64,000 bases of DNA. Source: Hippopus hippopus (Eukaryota > Mollusca > Bivalvia > Cardiida > Cardiidae). Position numbers and translations under genes: made by a program. The notes beneath the pieces are model-generated. The model worked only from the letters and a program-made list of their open reading frames with translations. It had not been told where the DNA came from and made no database searches. Within the stretch, counting starts at the first letter, position 1. Every line of letters starts with the position of its first letter. The DNA lies in assembly GCA_946811185.2 (NCBI GenBank), contig OX328106.1:11202777-11266776 (forward strand), read 5' to 3'. Positions 11,370-21,255 of the stretch are shown piece by piece.

Positions 11370-11619
11370 ATGATTGAAAAAGTGATAGAGAACGGATCTA
11401 TTTCAAGATCAAACGACACAAACAAAATGGGTACAACCAAGAAGCCACTCAGCTTTTCCATAAGTCGTATTCTGGAAGAGCCAAACACCAAACCAGCTTC
11501 AGTGACAGAAAGCCGGTCACGTGACACAGAAGAACCAAGAGTTCCGGTACATTTCGGTACTATACATCATTATGGATCACAGATTTACGGGCAAAGCAGT
11601 TACAACTATGCACAATTCG
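11370..11619 (+). CDS. Hmx: Hmx/Nkx5-type homeobox protein, coding exon 1
   Basis: Encodes residues 1-83 and the first base of codon 84. The likely start is the ATG at 11370 (ACAAACATGA context). Residues 29-35 read FSISRIL, an EH1-type motif of the kind that recruits Groucho/TLE co-repressors and sits near the N-terminus of Hmx, Nkx and other ANTP-class repressors. The frame runs on for 50 codons past the exon, but the GTAATT at 11620 is a plausible donor. Joining there in phase 1 to the acceptor at 13705 keeps the frame open into the homeodomain exon. Further 5' non-coding exons are possible. The assignment of this exon to the homeodomain exon rests on phase, proximity and motif content; no transcript was seen. 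Confidence 0.8.
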
Positions 11620-11774
11620 GTAATTCATTTTACGTTTTCTATGGTGATTATCGCTGTTTTGAAAATTATTTCAGTTATATTGCGGCAGCAAGTACACCTA
11701 CCCGATCTTTCCTGGAGTTTATTTTATTAATGGCCTCGCGCAACATTCTCGTCAAGCCAATTGCTACTTTCTGA

Positions 11775-11870
11775 TATGCGTGTATTCATTGTCGAAATAA
11801 CGATGACGGAGGAAGAAATAAATCTTGTTGCAATGACTTCCATCAATCCTCGCAGGAAAATTAGTAAAGA
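11775..11870 (-). repeat. SINE fragment, reversed
   Basis: CATTGTCGAAATAACGATGA and TTGCAATGACTTCCATCAAT are the reverse complement of the central SINE body seen at 7255 and 50655. Confidence 0.6.
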
Positions 11871-11879
11871 GACAATAAT

Positions 11880-12142
11880 TGGCCTGCAACACGCAAAAAA
11901 GGGCATTCGGACATTTGCGTAAAGTGTTGTCTCGGATCAGCCTGCGCAGTCCGCGCAGGCTAATCCGAGACGGTACTTTACGACTACATTAGATTTTGTC
12001 CCACAGTATACTGGCGTGAAACAGAAAATCACACGCGATCGGAAAGTGTTGTCTCGGATCAGCCTGCGCGGAGTGCGCAGGCTGATCCGGGACGACATTT
12101 TACGCAAATGTCACAATGCCCCTTTTCGCTTGTTGCAGGCCA
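11880..12142 (+). mobile_element. HpA double-hairpin MITE
   Basis: 263 bp. Terminal inverted repeats TGGCCTGCAACACGC / GCTTGTTGCAGGCCA continue inward (GGGCATTCGGACATTTGCGT). Two internal palindromes, about 11936-11973 and 12055-12092, each centre on CAGCCTGCGC..GCGCAGGCT. No coding capacity. Confidence 0.9.
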
Positions 12143-12159
12143 TATTGATTATACTTCAC

Positions 12160-12303
12160 ACTTTAGCAGATGACAGAAAAGTAAACTTTATCAAATTCAA
12201 AGCGTCTACACGCGACAAATTTACTGTGTCAAATGAATGTTGTTGTCCTTGATAAGGTAGAAAACATAGTGGGATGGTGGGAAAAGGGGAAAATGCTTGG
12301 TAA
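12160..12303. repeat. HpC left half followed by (AAAC)n
   Basis: CACTTTAGCAGATGAC.. to GGGAAAAGGGGAAAATGCTTGG follows HpC up to its centre, then stops. An AAAC tetranucleotide run occupies 12322-12355. Confidence 0.65.
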
Positions 12304-12404
12304 ATTCTATCTCAATAAAAAATAAACAAACAAACAAACAAACAAACAAACAAAAGTATGCAGTTTTAGAGCTTTTATTTTTTCTTTTGCAGAATGTTGT
12401 CTTT

Positions 12405-12622
12405 AAACCTTGGGCTGATAAGCTCGACTCAATGACCTTTTGCGGACAGCGTAGATCAAGATCAGACTGCACAGAACGTGCAGTCTGATCTTGGATCTAC
12501 ACTGTCCGATAAGGCGATATTATTCTCCAAAACATACCTTTGAAATAGCAATATTTTGGTTTTTACTTTCGAATTGAAAATTTCATTTTAGTTATCTAGC
12601 AGAATGTTGCTTTTAAACCTCA
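12405..12622 (+). mobile_element. HpD hairpin element, full length
   Basis: TTGGGCTGATAAGCTCGACT head, perfect hairpin at about 12448-12510, and TTTCATTTTAGTTATCTAGC tail. Confidence 0.8.
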
Positions 12623-12794
12623 CCTGTACGACACAGTGTAGATTTGTCATACTGAAAGCATTTTAGCGAACGGCAATATACACTTGGCTCGAACAGAAGA
12701 GTGGGCATTCAGAAAGCACATAATTTATGTCGAACAGCTATGTATGGGGACGTTTACCTTTTTACATCCTGCTTGTACACATCACTTTTCGAGT

Positions 12795-13021
12795 CTTACA
12801 GCAATCTCTTAACCCTTAACCCTGTTAAATAACTAAAATGGAATTTTCAATTCGATAGTATGTATCAAAATATTGTTATTTGAAAGATATGTTTTGGGGT
12901 ATAATATCTCTTCGTCGGACTGTGTAGATCCAAGATCAGACTGCACGTTCTGTGCAGTCTGATCTTGATCTACGCTGTCCGCAAAAGGTCAGTGAGTCGC
13001 GCTTAGCAGCCTAAGGGTTAA
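12795..13021 (-). mobile_element. HpD hairpin element, full length, inverted
   Basis: Reverse complement of the copy at 12405, with loop GTTCT instead of AGAAC. It ends GCGCTTAGCAGCCTAAGGGT. With its neighbour it forms an inverted pair inside the Hmx intron. Confidence 0.8.
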
Positions 13022-13164
13022 AATTAAAACAATGTTTGGAAAGGAGAAATTTAGCGCAATGAACCCGGAGGGAAGTTCTCAAAGTCATTTAGTGCAGAAA
13101 CAAATCAAGTATAATGTACATGTAAATTTTTTGAAAGTCAATTACATAACTGGAATTTTCAATT

Positions 13165-13409
13165 CAGTCATGTTCTGTGAAAAGGGAGTCTAATCCATCT
13201 GAAAAACGTATAGACCCATGTCAGCCTACGCAGTCCACGCAGGCTGACAAGAGTTGAACCTTTTTGCTACCGGTCAATTTTCTGCATGTCAAAGGACTAG
13301 TCTTTCTCATGATCCAGTCAGTTGTTAGACAAAATGGATTTTATAGATTCATAATTATATGATGTCTTGCTTGGTATAATGCATCACGGAGATCCATTTA
13401 AATCTTTTT
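13165..13409 (+). mobile_element. HpB hairpin MITE, right end clipped
   Basis: GTCATGTTCTGTGAAAAGGG left end, worn core CAGCCTACGCAGTCCACGCAGGCTG, and the body through GCATCACGGAGATCC. The right terminus is replaced by the start of the next HpB copy. Confidence 0.8.
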
Positions 13410-13673
13410 GCCATGCTCTGGCAAAAGGGGGCTTAATGCATCTCCGTGACGCATTATATCAAAAAAGTCACCACATAATTATAGATCCATAAAATCCATT
13501 TTGTCCAACTATTTACTGAATTTTGAGGAAGGCTGGTCTTTGGACATGCAGAAAATTTACCAAAAGGAAAAAAATGTTTCAACGCAGATCAGCTTGCGCG
13601 GACTGTGCAGTCTGACATGGGTTGATAGGTTTTGCAGATGCATTAAGCCCCCTTTTCAAAGAGTTTAGCTTAT
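13410..13673 (-). mobile_element. HpB hairpin MITE abutting the homeodomain exon
   Basis: ATGCTCTGGCAAAAGGGGGC left end and TAAGCCCCCTTTTCAAAGAG right end. It stops about 32 bp before the splice acceptor of the homeodomain exon, so the branch point may lie inside or at the edge of the element. Confidence 0.8.
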
Positions 13674-13705
13674 TTATTTATTTAGTTATTTATTTATTTC
13701 AACAG

Positions 13706-14358
13706 AATCCACTGTGCGTCCTCGAGCATGCAGTACCCCGGAAAACGATGAATACCCGTCACCAGTGCCAGTATACAACCCACGTCCTATAGTATACAGT
13801 CACCCCATACCGTCACTACATACCCATCAGTGTGACAGTCCGTCTGACTTTTTGTATCGTAAAGAACAAAGTGATGAAAATAAACTAAATATAAAACATA
13901 TTGATGAACCATCAGAGAAAAGTTTGGATTCATTAGGTGAAAGTTATCAGAATTCTCCAAGTCCATTAAAGATAAAAAAGAAAAAGACAAGAACTGTTTT
14001 TTCTCGAAGTCAGGTTTATCAACTGGAGACTGCCTTTGACATGAAAAGATACCTATCGAGTGCGGAGAGAGCGGGTCTGGCAGCTCGCCTCAATCTGTCG
14101 GAAACCCAAATCAAGATCTGGTTCCAGAACAGAAGAAATAAATGGAAGCGTCAAATTAACGGAGAGATGGACGAGATTCCTGTCCCACCACAGTTCGCGG
14201 CAGGATATCTCACAGCGCCATATTGCACACCGACTGTATCTCCCTACGGCAGAGTGCTGGAACCCAGAGAAGAATTACTACGTGGAAGTGTTGCGGCTCC
14301 GGCGTACTACTCACATCCTTACTCCCAGGAAAGTAGACTTCGATCATCCATTATGTGA
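13706..14358 (+). CDS. Hmx: Hmx/Nkx5-type homeobox protein, coding exon 2 (homeodomain)
   Basis: DNA-binding transcription factor. The exon follows an AACAG acceptor, completes codon 84 and ends at TGA 14356-14358, giving about 300 residues in total. A complete 60-residue homeodomain lies at protein residues 175-234 (13978-14157). Its N-terminal arm is basic ([14 protein letters not shown]), helix 2 has the Hmx-typical [17 protein letters not shown], and helix 3 is [15 protein letters not shown] with Gln50 and Asn51. These signatures are those of the Hmx/Nkx5 family, whose vertebrate members act in sensory organs and neurons and prefer CAAGTG-type sites. The Pro/Tyr-rich C-terminal tail of about 65 residues does not show the VPVLYH-like block I associate with vertebrate Hmx, so it may be a diverged orthologue or a lineage paralogue. 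Confidence 0.93.
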
Positions 14359-14805
14359 AAAGATAATGTTCGAAATTATAGGGAGATCTGATTGGAAAAT
14401 CTGAAGAAAGGTAATCCATGAAAAGCAAAAAATACCATATTTGCTTTTTTGTGGTATGAGTATGAGAAATGTTACAAAGAATGTGTAAGGAACTGTAGCA
14501 GGAACCACGTGTATGACGAGATAAGTATGTAACTGTGGGTGAAAAATAAGTGAATAATTTATTCGGTGAAGAAAAGAGAGATATAGCAGTTTTGAAGGAA
14601 TATGATACAAAACGACGAAATGTGAGTATCGAAGATCAGACTGCATGTTCTGTGCAACCAAAATGCCAGAGACCTAGAAAGATTAAGCGAGATTTTAAAT
14701 CTTTCGGCGTCAAATATAATAAACTCGACCTCTTTGGGACGGCTGAAAACAACAAGCCACAGAAACTTAGATATATATGTTTTATCATATTTGCTGAACT
14801 AAAAC

Positions 14806-14880
14806 AGCGGACGACATAGATCCAAGATCAGACTGCATGTTCTGTGTAGTCTGATCATGATCTATGACGTCCACAAAAGC
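14806..14880 (-). repeat. HpD hairpin core
   Basis: GATCCAAGATCAGACTGCAT..TGTAGTCTGATCATGATC, flanked by GGACGACATAGA / TCTATGACGTCC. A half copy precedes it at 14619-14660. Confidence 0.75.
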
Positions 14881-14927
14881 CCCTATTTTAGGAAAGATAC
14901 AATATTTTATAGACTTGGCAAATAAAC

Positions 14928-15002
14928 GGACGATATAGATCTAAGATCAGACTGCACGTTCTATGTAGTCTGATCATGATCTATGACGTCCGCAAGAGCC
15001 CA
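14928..15002 (-). repeat. HpD hairpin core, second
   Basis: The same hairpin and flank (CGGACGATATAGATCTAAGA .. GATCATGATCTATGACGTCC) as the copy about 120 bp upstream, so the two look like a duplication. Confidence 0.75.
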
Positions 15003-15204
15003 TGTTTTAGCCTATGGTGCTAGGAGGATAAGTGCAGGACATGATAATGGCATATGTGACCTTGACATTCAAGGCGATGAGAGAGACACAGAGTATGCAA
15101 CAGGGTGTTGTTATTTGTTAAAATAATTGTTATTTATTATTGTTGATTGTAATAAATGTCTATAAAGTGCATTTCTATACCTTGTTCTTTTTAATTCCTA
15201 ACCT

Positions 15205-15530
15205 TTAGGCTGATAAACTCCACTTAATGACCTTTTGCAGACAGGGCAGATCAAGATCAGACTGCACAGAACGTGCAGTCTGATCTTGGATCAACACTGT
15301 CTGATAAGGTCATTCCTTTTTTCTCCAGAACAATAAGTTGAAATAACAACATTTGGGTTCTACTCAATGACCTTTCGCAGACAGGGCAGATCAAGATCAG
15401 ACTGCACAGAACGTGCAGTCTGATCTTGGATCTACACTGTCTGATAAGGTCATTTCTTTTTTCTCCAGAACAATAAGTTGAAATAACAACATTCGGGTTT
15501 TTACTAACGTTATCGGCTTGAAAGTTTCAT
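15205..15530 (+). mobile_element. HpD element with its hairpin tandemly duplicated
   Basis: A unit of about 140 bp beginning TGACCTTTTGCAGACAGGGC at 15228 repeats almost exactly at 15368, each with one perfect HpD hairpin. A single HpD head precedes and a single tail follows. Confidence 0.85.
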
Positions 15531-15567
15531 CTAACTTATTCAGCAAGTTAAGGGTTTACCCTCAACC

Positions 15568-15812
15568 CCGATCGAAGTCCAGTGAGGCTTAGTGGTCAAA
15601 TGTGGGTTTCGTAACCTGGAGACTCCACTTTCGATCCTCATTCGAGACTCTAGATTTCGTGAGAGTGTCCTTGGGCAAGACACTTCAGAGCCCTAGCCTA
15701 TTACTGGTGAAACGCGAGACACAGAGGAATCAGTAAGCTGTCTCCGTGATATGACTGAAATGATGTTGAAAGCGGCGTAAAATACCAAAATCAATCAATT
15801 AATCATCTTCCA
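15568..15812 (+). mobile_element. SINE, second type
   Basis: The tRNA-like head has GGCTTAGTGGTCAAATGTGG (A box-like) and TTTCGATCCTCATTCGAGAC (B box-like). The body contains GTCCTTGGGCAAGACACTTC and the tail is ATGACTGAAATGATGTTGAA..CAATCAATTAATC. The 3' end is shared with the SINEs at 7255 and 50655; the 5' body differs. Confidence 0.75.
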
Positions 15813-15834
15813 CCTTTCTTTCATTAGGATACAA

Positions 15835-16035
15835 AAATGTATTCTTAACCATTCTTAAGACCATTTTCAGTCTTATTCTTAAGAGTTTTCTAAATTTGAG
15901 AGCAAGTTTAAGTAACACAACTTCTGATTGGTTAAACCAAATGGTTTAGCAAGTCAGAAGTTGTGTTACTTTCTAAATCTAGAACTAGATTTAGTACGAA
16001 AATAGAAATGATTGGTAACTACGTACCCTGGTTTA
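15835..16035. mobile_element. HpE palindromic MITE
   Basis: TAACACAACTTCTGATTGGT..AAACCAAATGGTTTAGC..AGTCAGAAGTTGTGTTA hairpin at about 15914-15972, between arms TTCTTAACCATTCTTAAG and ATGATTGGTAACTACG. Confidence 0.8.
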
Positions 16036-16082
16036 TTATTTTCTCAGGTGGTTTAAGATATTGAGAATTTGGATTCATCTCC

Positions 16083-16225
16083 TACCAAACGATCCTGTGT
16101 TTTCACGGCCTCAAAGGGAGAAAAGCTGTTGCTAACACTGTGAAAAAAAGAGAAAATTCAAATAATTAGCATTTTCTTCAAGTCTCACAATGTCTTCAAA
16201 TCTAAATTTTGTCGTCTTGCCCAGA
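16083..16225. repeat. HpC copy, degenerate
   Basis: ACCAAACGATCCTGTGTTTT head and a mutated AGAAAATTC..AGCATTTTCTTC centre. Confidence 0.55.
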
Positions 16226-16394
16226 TATAAATCGACAAAATCCGACATTCTTCGTAACCACTCTCTGTATATTCCGTACATTATTGTTATGGCCGATCAC
16301 TTTCGATATATTCCGTACAACGGTACCAAATAACTTGGACATTGGAAATTTAATAACTTAGTAATTCATCATGTACTGCGGACAAAATTTTGCA

Positions 16395-16500
16395 TCTTGC
16401 AGAAAAAAGTTTTCAAAAAATTATGGCAAAAGGCAAAAGTACTTGTTACAAGCACTCTCTTCTTTTGCCACAACGTCGTAACACGCATTTATGTGTTAAA
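16395..16500. repeat. HpC copy, short and degenerate
   Basis: GTACTTGTTACAAGCAC replaces the usual centre; TTTTCAAAAAATTATGGCAA and TCTTCTTTTGCCACAACGTC form the worn stem. Confidence 0.45.
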
Positions 16501-16589
16501 GCTTGATAAATATTGTTGAATATCGACATTCAGTATGGAGATTTTCAAAACCGTCTGTTTCAATTTGGTCCAATGGGATATACGTTTTT

Positions 16590-16800
16590 TGTTTAACTCT
16601 TTGCCAATCGACATAATTTAAGAACAGACCAAAATGAAAACATGTGCAGAAGACAAAATAAATGACACTCAAACATTGAAATTTGCTTTGGGAAGGGTAG
16701 AAAACATTGTAGGTAAAGGAGAACATGCTGGTTACCAGCATTTACTAATTTTCCCATAATATTTTTAAACTTTTTTTTGGGCTGTAAAATCAAGGAGTTA
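16590..16800. mobile_element. HpC hairpin MITE
   Basis: GTTTAACTCTTTGCCAATCG head and GAACATGCTGGTTACCAGCA centre at about 16700-16762. The right half is worn. Confidence 0.75.
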
Positions 16801-16828
16801 TCTGCTAAAAATTTAATATACATGTATA

Positions 16829-17092
16829 TGAGCCACGCTCTGGCAAAAGGGGGCTTAATGTATCTCCGTAATCCATCACACTGAGCAAACCATCACATAC
16901 TTGTGGATCCATAAAAGCCACCTTTTTTAATAATCGACTAAATCATGAGGTAGACTGGTCCTTAGACATACAGAAAATTGATCAATAGCGAAAAGTGTCG
17001 GCCCAGGTCAGCCTGCGCGGACTGCGCAGGCTGACCTGGGTCGATACTTTTCGCAAATGCATTAAGCCCCCTTTTCAGAGAGCATGGCTCAT
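16829..17092 (-). mobile_element. HpB hairpin MITE, well preserved
   Basis: Ends GAGCCACGCTCTGGC / AGAGCATGGCTCAT and the perfect core CAGCCTGCGCGGACTGCGCAGGCTG at about 17010-17034, flanked by CCCAGGT/ACCTGGG. Confidence 0.9.
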
Positions 17093-17107
17093 ATGTATAT
17101 TCATGTT

Positions 17108-17352
17108 TGAGTCTTTACCAAGAGACACGATTTTAGATTAATCCAAATTCAAAGGATTTGCAGACGATAAAATTAATTAAAAAATTGAAATTCATTTTGG
17201 AAAAGGTAGAAAACATCGTGGGAAAAGAGAACGTGCTGGTTATCACCATTTTTTTTTTTTTTCTTTTTAAACAATGTTTTTTTTTTTTTTTTTTTTTTTC
17301 AAGGGTCGTTAAAACTTTTTTTTGACTTTTACTGTGTGGTAAAGGGTATATA
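17108..17352. mobile_element. HpC hairpin MITE with expanded homopolymers
   Basis: Left end GAGTCTTTACCAAGAGACAC and right end TACTGTGTGGTAAAGGGT. The palindrome arm is disrupted by T-runs at about 17250-17300. Confidence 0.75.
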
Positions 17353-17377
17353 TTCATGAACCCAGAATCCATATATG

Positions 17378-17638
17378 GCCTGCAACACGCGAAAAGGGGC
17401 ATTCGGACATTTGCGTAAAGTGTCGTCTCGGATCAGCCTCAGCAGTCCGCGCAGGCTAATCCGAGACGGCACTTTACGACTACATTAGATTTTGTGCTAC
17501 AGTAGAATTGCACAAAATAGAAAATTACATAAAAACGGAAAGTGTCGTTTCGGATTAGCCTGCGCGGACTGCGCAGGCAGATCCGAGACGACACTTTACG
17601 CAAATTTTTGAATGCCCGTTTTCGCATGTTGCAGGCCA
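17378..17638 (+). mobile_element. HpA double-hairpin MITE
   Basis: 261 bp between TGGCCTGCAACACGC and CATGTTGCAGGCCA, with TATA immediately outside both ends, compatible with a TATA target duplication. Confidence 0.9.
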
Positions 17639-17754
17639 TATAGCATTAGGCCACTAGAGCCAGTTTATGCTTGATATCTACTTTTAGGATTTAGCTCAGC
17701 ATATTTCCTCTTTGTACAGATGTTGCTAGTCATGAGTTTTCGGGAGGTAAATTT

Positions 17755-18215
17755 TCCTTCAGCCTTTTCTCTTTGGGTGGGGGGGGGGTCATTAAAACTC
17801 GGGATTGTATGGTAAAGGATTAAACCAAATAAAAGCGAAGTAAAACGACTGAAGATTAAACATTCTGAGGAAAAAAATCTGAGATTGATTATTGCTTGTC
17901 AAAAAAAAAGATAAAACGTGTTTAAATGACATTGAGGAAGAGGGGCTTTGAAACCATTGTACGAAAAAGAGAAAATGCTGGTAACCAACATCTTCTCATT
18001 TTTCCACAATGTTTTCCAAAAGTATTCGAGAAGAAGAACTTTTAGAAACACCGTGGAACAAGGTGAAAGGGCTGGTGACTGGCATTTTCTCCTTTTTCCA
18101 GAATATAATATACCCTTTTAAAGAACATGCCATCATTTAAACCAGATTTAATTTTTCGTCTGCATCTGCTTTCAATTTAGACAAGTCAAAAAGTTTGTCG
18201 TCTGGTAAAGGGTTA
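17755..18215. repeat. Cluster of HpC remnants
   Basis: An HpC right end at 17755-17830 (TCATTAAAACTCGGGATTGT) is followed by worn copies at about 17925-18025 (AAAATGCTGGTAACCAACAT) and 18030-18215 (GGCTGGTGACTGGCATTTTC; ends GTCGTCTGGTAAAGGGTT). Confidence 0.6.
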
Positions 18216-18724
18216 AAAAATGTGGTGAAAGGTGAAACTGCCTGCAACAAGTAATTTCTCCTTTGGGTTTTCTGTATTGCTTTCGGGACGTAAACAAGAG
18301 GTGTTTGTTTTGCAGTGGGTAAGAGAGAGGAGAACTATAGATTCAGAAGATCTGAAGAATAACCTCCCTTATTTTCAGTGTAATATACTCGTTACGCGTT
18401 GTCTGCGCATGTCATATTCTTCGAAGATTCGACCTGTCTGCTATGACGCATCACCGATCCCATATACTAGGGAAAAGTAGGGCTTATGCCGAAGCTATTA
18501 CGCAAGCATGTAGGGGCTCTTTCAATAAATGGCCGGTACATAGGTTACATGCTAGCCGGTCATAGCTAAATGAATCGCACCAGGTAGTGTTTTATTGAGT
18601 AAACGTTTGTTTCACTTTGAAATTGAAACTAACGGTTGTCGTTTTGAAAAGTAGTCCGGTTCTGTACCCAGAATGCCCAAATTAGATAGATGTGTGTTTG
18701 TAGAATGCCATCTAGCGGGAGATA
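18216..18724. other. Unassigned stretch
   Basis: An 82-codon frame at 18232-18480 resembles no protein I recognise and lacks splice or family support. I see nothing else here. Confidence 0.4.
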
Positions 18725-19085
18725 ATGCTCGTTACGAATTTTCTTATCTTACACACGTGTAATATCACAATTGTGTGACGTCATTTTTGACATCATTTTG
18801 TACGTATTTCATAGAAGTGAACGGTTTTATGGATATTACCGCGGGTGCATCTATAGATGGTTTTGCATCTTCTGATCTATGATTTGTGAAATATCGTTAT
18901 GTGATAAAAAGAATCTGACATTCGGTGGCGTTTGATATAAAATTTTATTAAACTCGTCAAGAAAAAAATGTTCTTAAGCTCGCCAAAGGCTCGCTTAATA
19001 ACATTTTCCCTAGACTCGTTTAATAAAATTTTATCTCAAACACCAACTCGTGTCAGATCCTATATATCTGTCCTTAACACACACA
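18725..19085. repeat. Family G foldback, copy 1
   Basis: GTGTTTGATATAAAATTTTATTAAACTCGT-type arms at 18930-18970 and 19010-19062 form a long inverted repeat. The outer flank GTTACGAATTTTCTTATC recurs (inverted) at 41265-41285. Related copies lie at 40950 and 51470. Confidence 0.7.
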
Positions 19086-19244
19086 ACAGTCGCTATTCGT
19101 TACTGATGAACCATTTTTAGACATGACTTTATTTCCATGGAATACATGGAATTTCGTTAGATCAAAGCATCTCATTCGAGACCCTCGACACCTCTCGCTC
19201 ATTTTACGTAACCTGAAGCACTAGTAACTAATTTCATGCTGTAA

Positions 19245-19365
19245 ACCCCTTATCAAACAATTCCGTTTTATAACCCTAAAAAAGACTGTTTCTGAAAAAT
19301 ATTGTGAGAAAATACTGGTTACCAGCATATTCTCTTTTTACCACATTGTTTTCTACTCTATGTTA
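19245..19365. repeat. HpC copy, short
   Basis: CCCCTTATCAAACAATTCCG head and AAATACTGGTTACCAGCATA centre; internal deletion of the stem. Confidence 0.6.
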
Positions 19366-19375
19366 GACAAATTAT

Positions 19376-19640
19376 ATGAGCCATGCTCTGTAAAAAGGGG
19401 GCTTAATGCATTTGCGAAAACTATCGACCCAGGTCAGCCTGCGCAGTCTGCGCAGGCTGACCTGGGCCGAAACTTTTCGCAACTGGTCAATTTTCTGTTT
19501 GTCAAAGGACCAGTCTACCTCATGATTAAGTCGATTGTCTAAAAAGTGGCTCTTATGGATCTTTAATTATGTGATGACTTGGGCTGGTATCATGTATCAC
19601 GGTGATGCATTAAGCCCCCTTTTGCCGGAGCGTGGCTCAT
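19376..19640 (+). mobile_element. HpB hairpin MITE
   Basis: ATGAGCCATGCTCTG / CGGAGCGTGGCTCAT ends, core CAGCCTGCGCAGTCTGCGCAGGCTG, nearly perfect. Confidence 0.9.
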
Positions 19641-19672
19641 ATCATTTGGAAAGTGTTTAAAAAAATCAGATT

Positions 19673-20199
19673 ATAAGCTATGTTCTTGCAAAAGGAGATT
19701 TAATGCATCTCCGTGATTCATTAAACCAAGCAAGTCATCACATAATATGGCTTGCAATACGCGAAAAGGGGCATTCGGACATTTGCGTAAAGTGTAGTCT
19801 CGGATCAGCCTGCGCAATCTGCGCAGGCTAATCCGAGACGGCACTGTACGTCTACATTAGATTTTGTGCTACAGTAGACTTGTGCAAAACAGAAAATTAC
19901 ATAAAAACGGAAAGTGTCGTTTCGGATTAGCCTGCGCGGACTGCGCAGGCTGATCCGAGACGACACTTTACGCAAATGTCCGAATGCCCCTTTCAGCGTG
20001 TTGCAGGCCATATATTGATCCATAAAATCCATTTTGTCCAGGAACCAACTGAAACATGAAATAAACTAGTCCTTTGAGCTGCAGAAATTTCACCAATCGC
20101 AAATAATTTCGACCCAGGTCAGCCGGACTGCGCAGGCTGACCTGAATCGATAACTCTTGCAGATGCATTAAACCCCCTTTTAATTTAGCAGGGCTCATA
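19673..20199 (-). mobile_element. HpB MITE split by an HpA insertion
   Basis: The HpB left part (19673-19749, ending CAAGCAAGTCATCACATAA) resumes at 20011 with TTGATCCATAAAATCCATTT and ends AGCAGGGCTCAT. Between them lies a complete HpA copy, which dates HpA as the later arrival at this site. Confidence 0.9.
19750..20010 (+). mobile_element. HpA MITE nested inside HpB
   Basis: 261 bp, TGGCTTGCAATACGC to CGTGTTGCAGGCCA, both internal hairpins present. Confidence 0.9.
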
Positions 20200-20519
20200 C
20201 GTATTTTTATTTCATGCTTTCCGGTAGGTTATCGAGAAATACATGTATCGGTGAAATATTTTTCGATATTTCATGGTTACGACCAGTGAAAATACCGTTT
20301 TTAATATTATAACTCTTCAATTGAAGGCGGAAACAGTTGTTCCCGCGCACTAGTTACCTAGGTAAAATGCGCGTGCCTCACAACCAGATGGAAATATGAC
20401 GTCATTTACCTTACATTTCTCGCGCTTGACGTAATATTGTAATGCGTTGCTATGCGGATGGGCACGCCACGGGGAATAACCGAAAAGAACTGTACTGGAT
20501 TTTGATTAAGTTCCCCCAG

Positions 20520-20700
20520 AAAGGGTTAAAAGCATGAAAGAAATAGAAATTTTGTTTTTTACGGTGAAAGATCGAAATCTATTTTATCTCGTGAACATCA
20601 TTGGTAATTTTTTCACGAGTGGCTGCGCCACTCATGAAAATATTACTGATGATGTTCACTCGATGAAATAAATTTCGATCTTTCACCGTAAAAACAAATA
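20520..20700. repeat. Long foldback palindrome (family H)
   Basis: GAAAGATCGAAATCTATTTTATC..GTGAACATCATTGGTAAT pairs with ATTACTGATGATGTTCACTC..GATAAAT..TCGATCTTTCACCG. The loop region GAGTGGCTGCGCCACTC is itself palindromic. Single copy in the window. Confidence 0.8.
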
Positions 20701-20992
20701 TCCTCTATGTCTTTCTTTTCCAATATTTGTTCTTTTAGTAAATCGAAAAAGCTTTAGATAGTGTCTACAGTTTGAGTTAAATTCGGGGAGTATACCAAAT
20801 CAGGAGGCTACATTAGTTTGACGTCAAGTGAATGTTCTTGTCAGTCCTTTGTTATATTAGAAAACAAATGTAACCAATAGCTACTTATACCGTGGAAAAA
20901 GATGTAAAAAGGTATTTGTACGGGGAAAATGACATCAATGTGATATTGTTGTTAAAAGTAGAGTGAAACTTCAGTCGGTTATGAAGTCTATA

Positions 20993-21255
20993 TGGCCTGC
21001 AACACGCGAAAAGGGGCATTCGGACATTTGCGTAAAGTGTCGTCTCGGATCAGCCTACGCAGTCCGCGCAGGCTAATCCGAGACGGCACTTTACGACTAC
21101 ATTAGATTTTGTGCTACAGTTGACTTGCGCAAAACAGAAAATTACAGAAAACCGGAAAGTGTCGTTTCGGATTAGCCTGCGCGGACCGCGCAGGCTGATC
21201 CGAAACGACACTTTACGCAAATGTCCGAATGCCCATTTTAGCGTGTTGAAGGCCA
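20993..21255 (+). mobile_element. HpA double-hairpin MITE
   Basis: 263 bp, flanked by TATA on both sides; both hairpins intact. Confidence 0.9.

Larger units (their letters stand above)
11620..13705 (+). other. Hmx intron 1, filled with hairpin repeats
   Basis: 2,086-bp phase-1 intron with a GT donor and a TATTTATTTC-AACAG acceptor. It holds, in order, a reversed SINE fragment, an HpA copy, half an HpC, an (AAAC)n tract, two HpD copies in opposite orientation and two abutting HpB copies. Little of it is free of repeats. Confidence 0.75.
14359..15156 (+). promoter_or_regulatory. Probable Hmx 3' UTR with AATAAA signals
   Basis: AATAAA occurs at 14921-14926 and 15151-15156. The second is preceded by TGTTGATTGT and followed by a T-rich stretch, so it is my preferred polyadenylation signal. 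Three HpD hairpins or half-hairpins (14619-14660, 14806-14880, 14928-15002) would be transcribed in this UTR. Confidence 0.5.
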
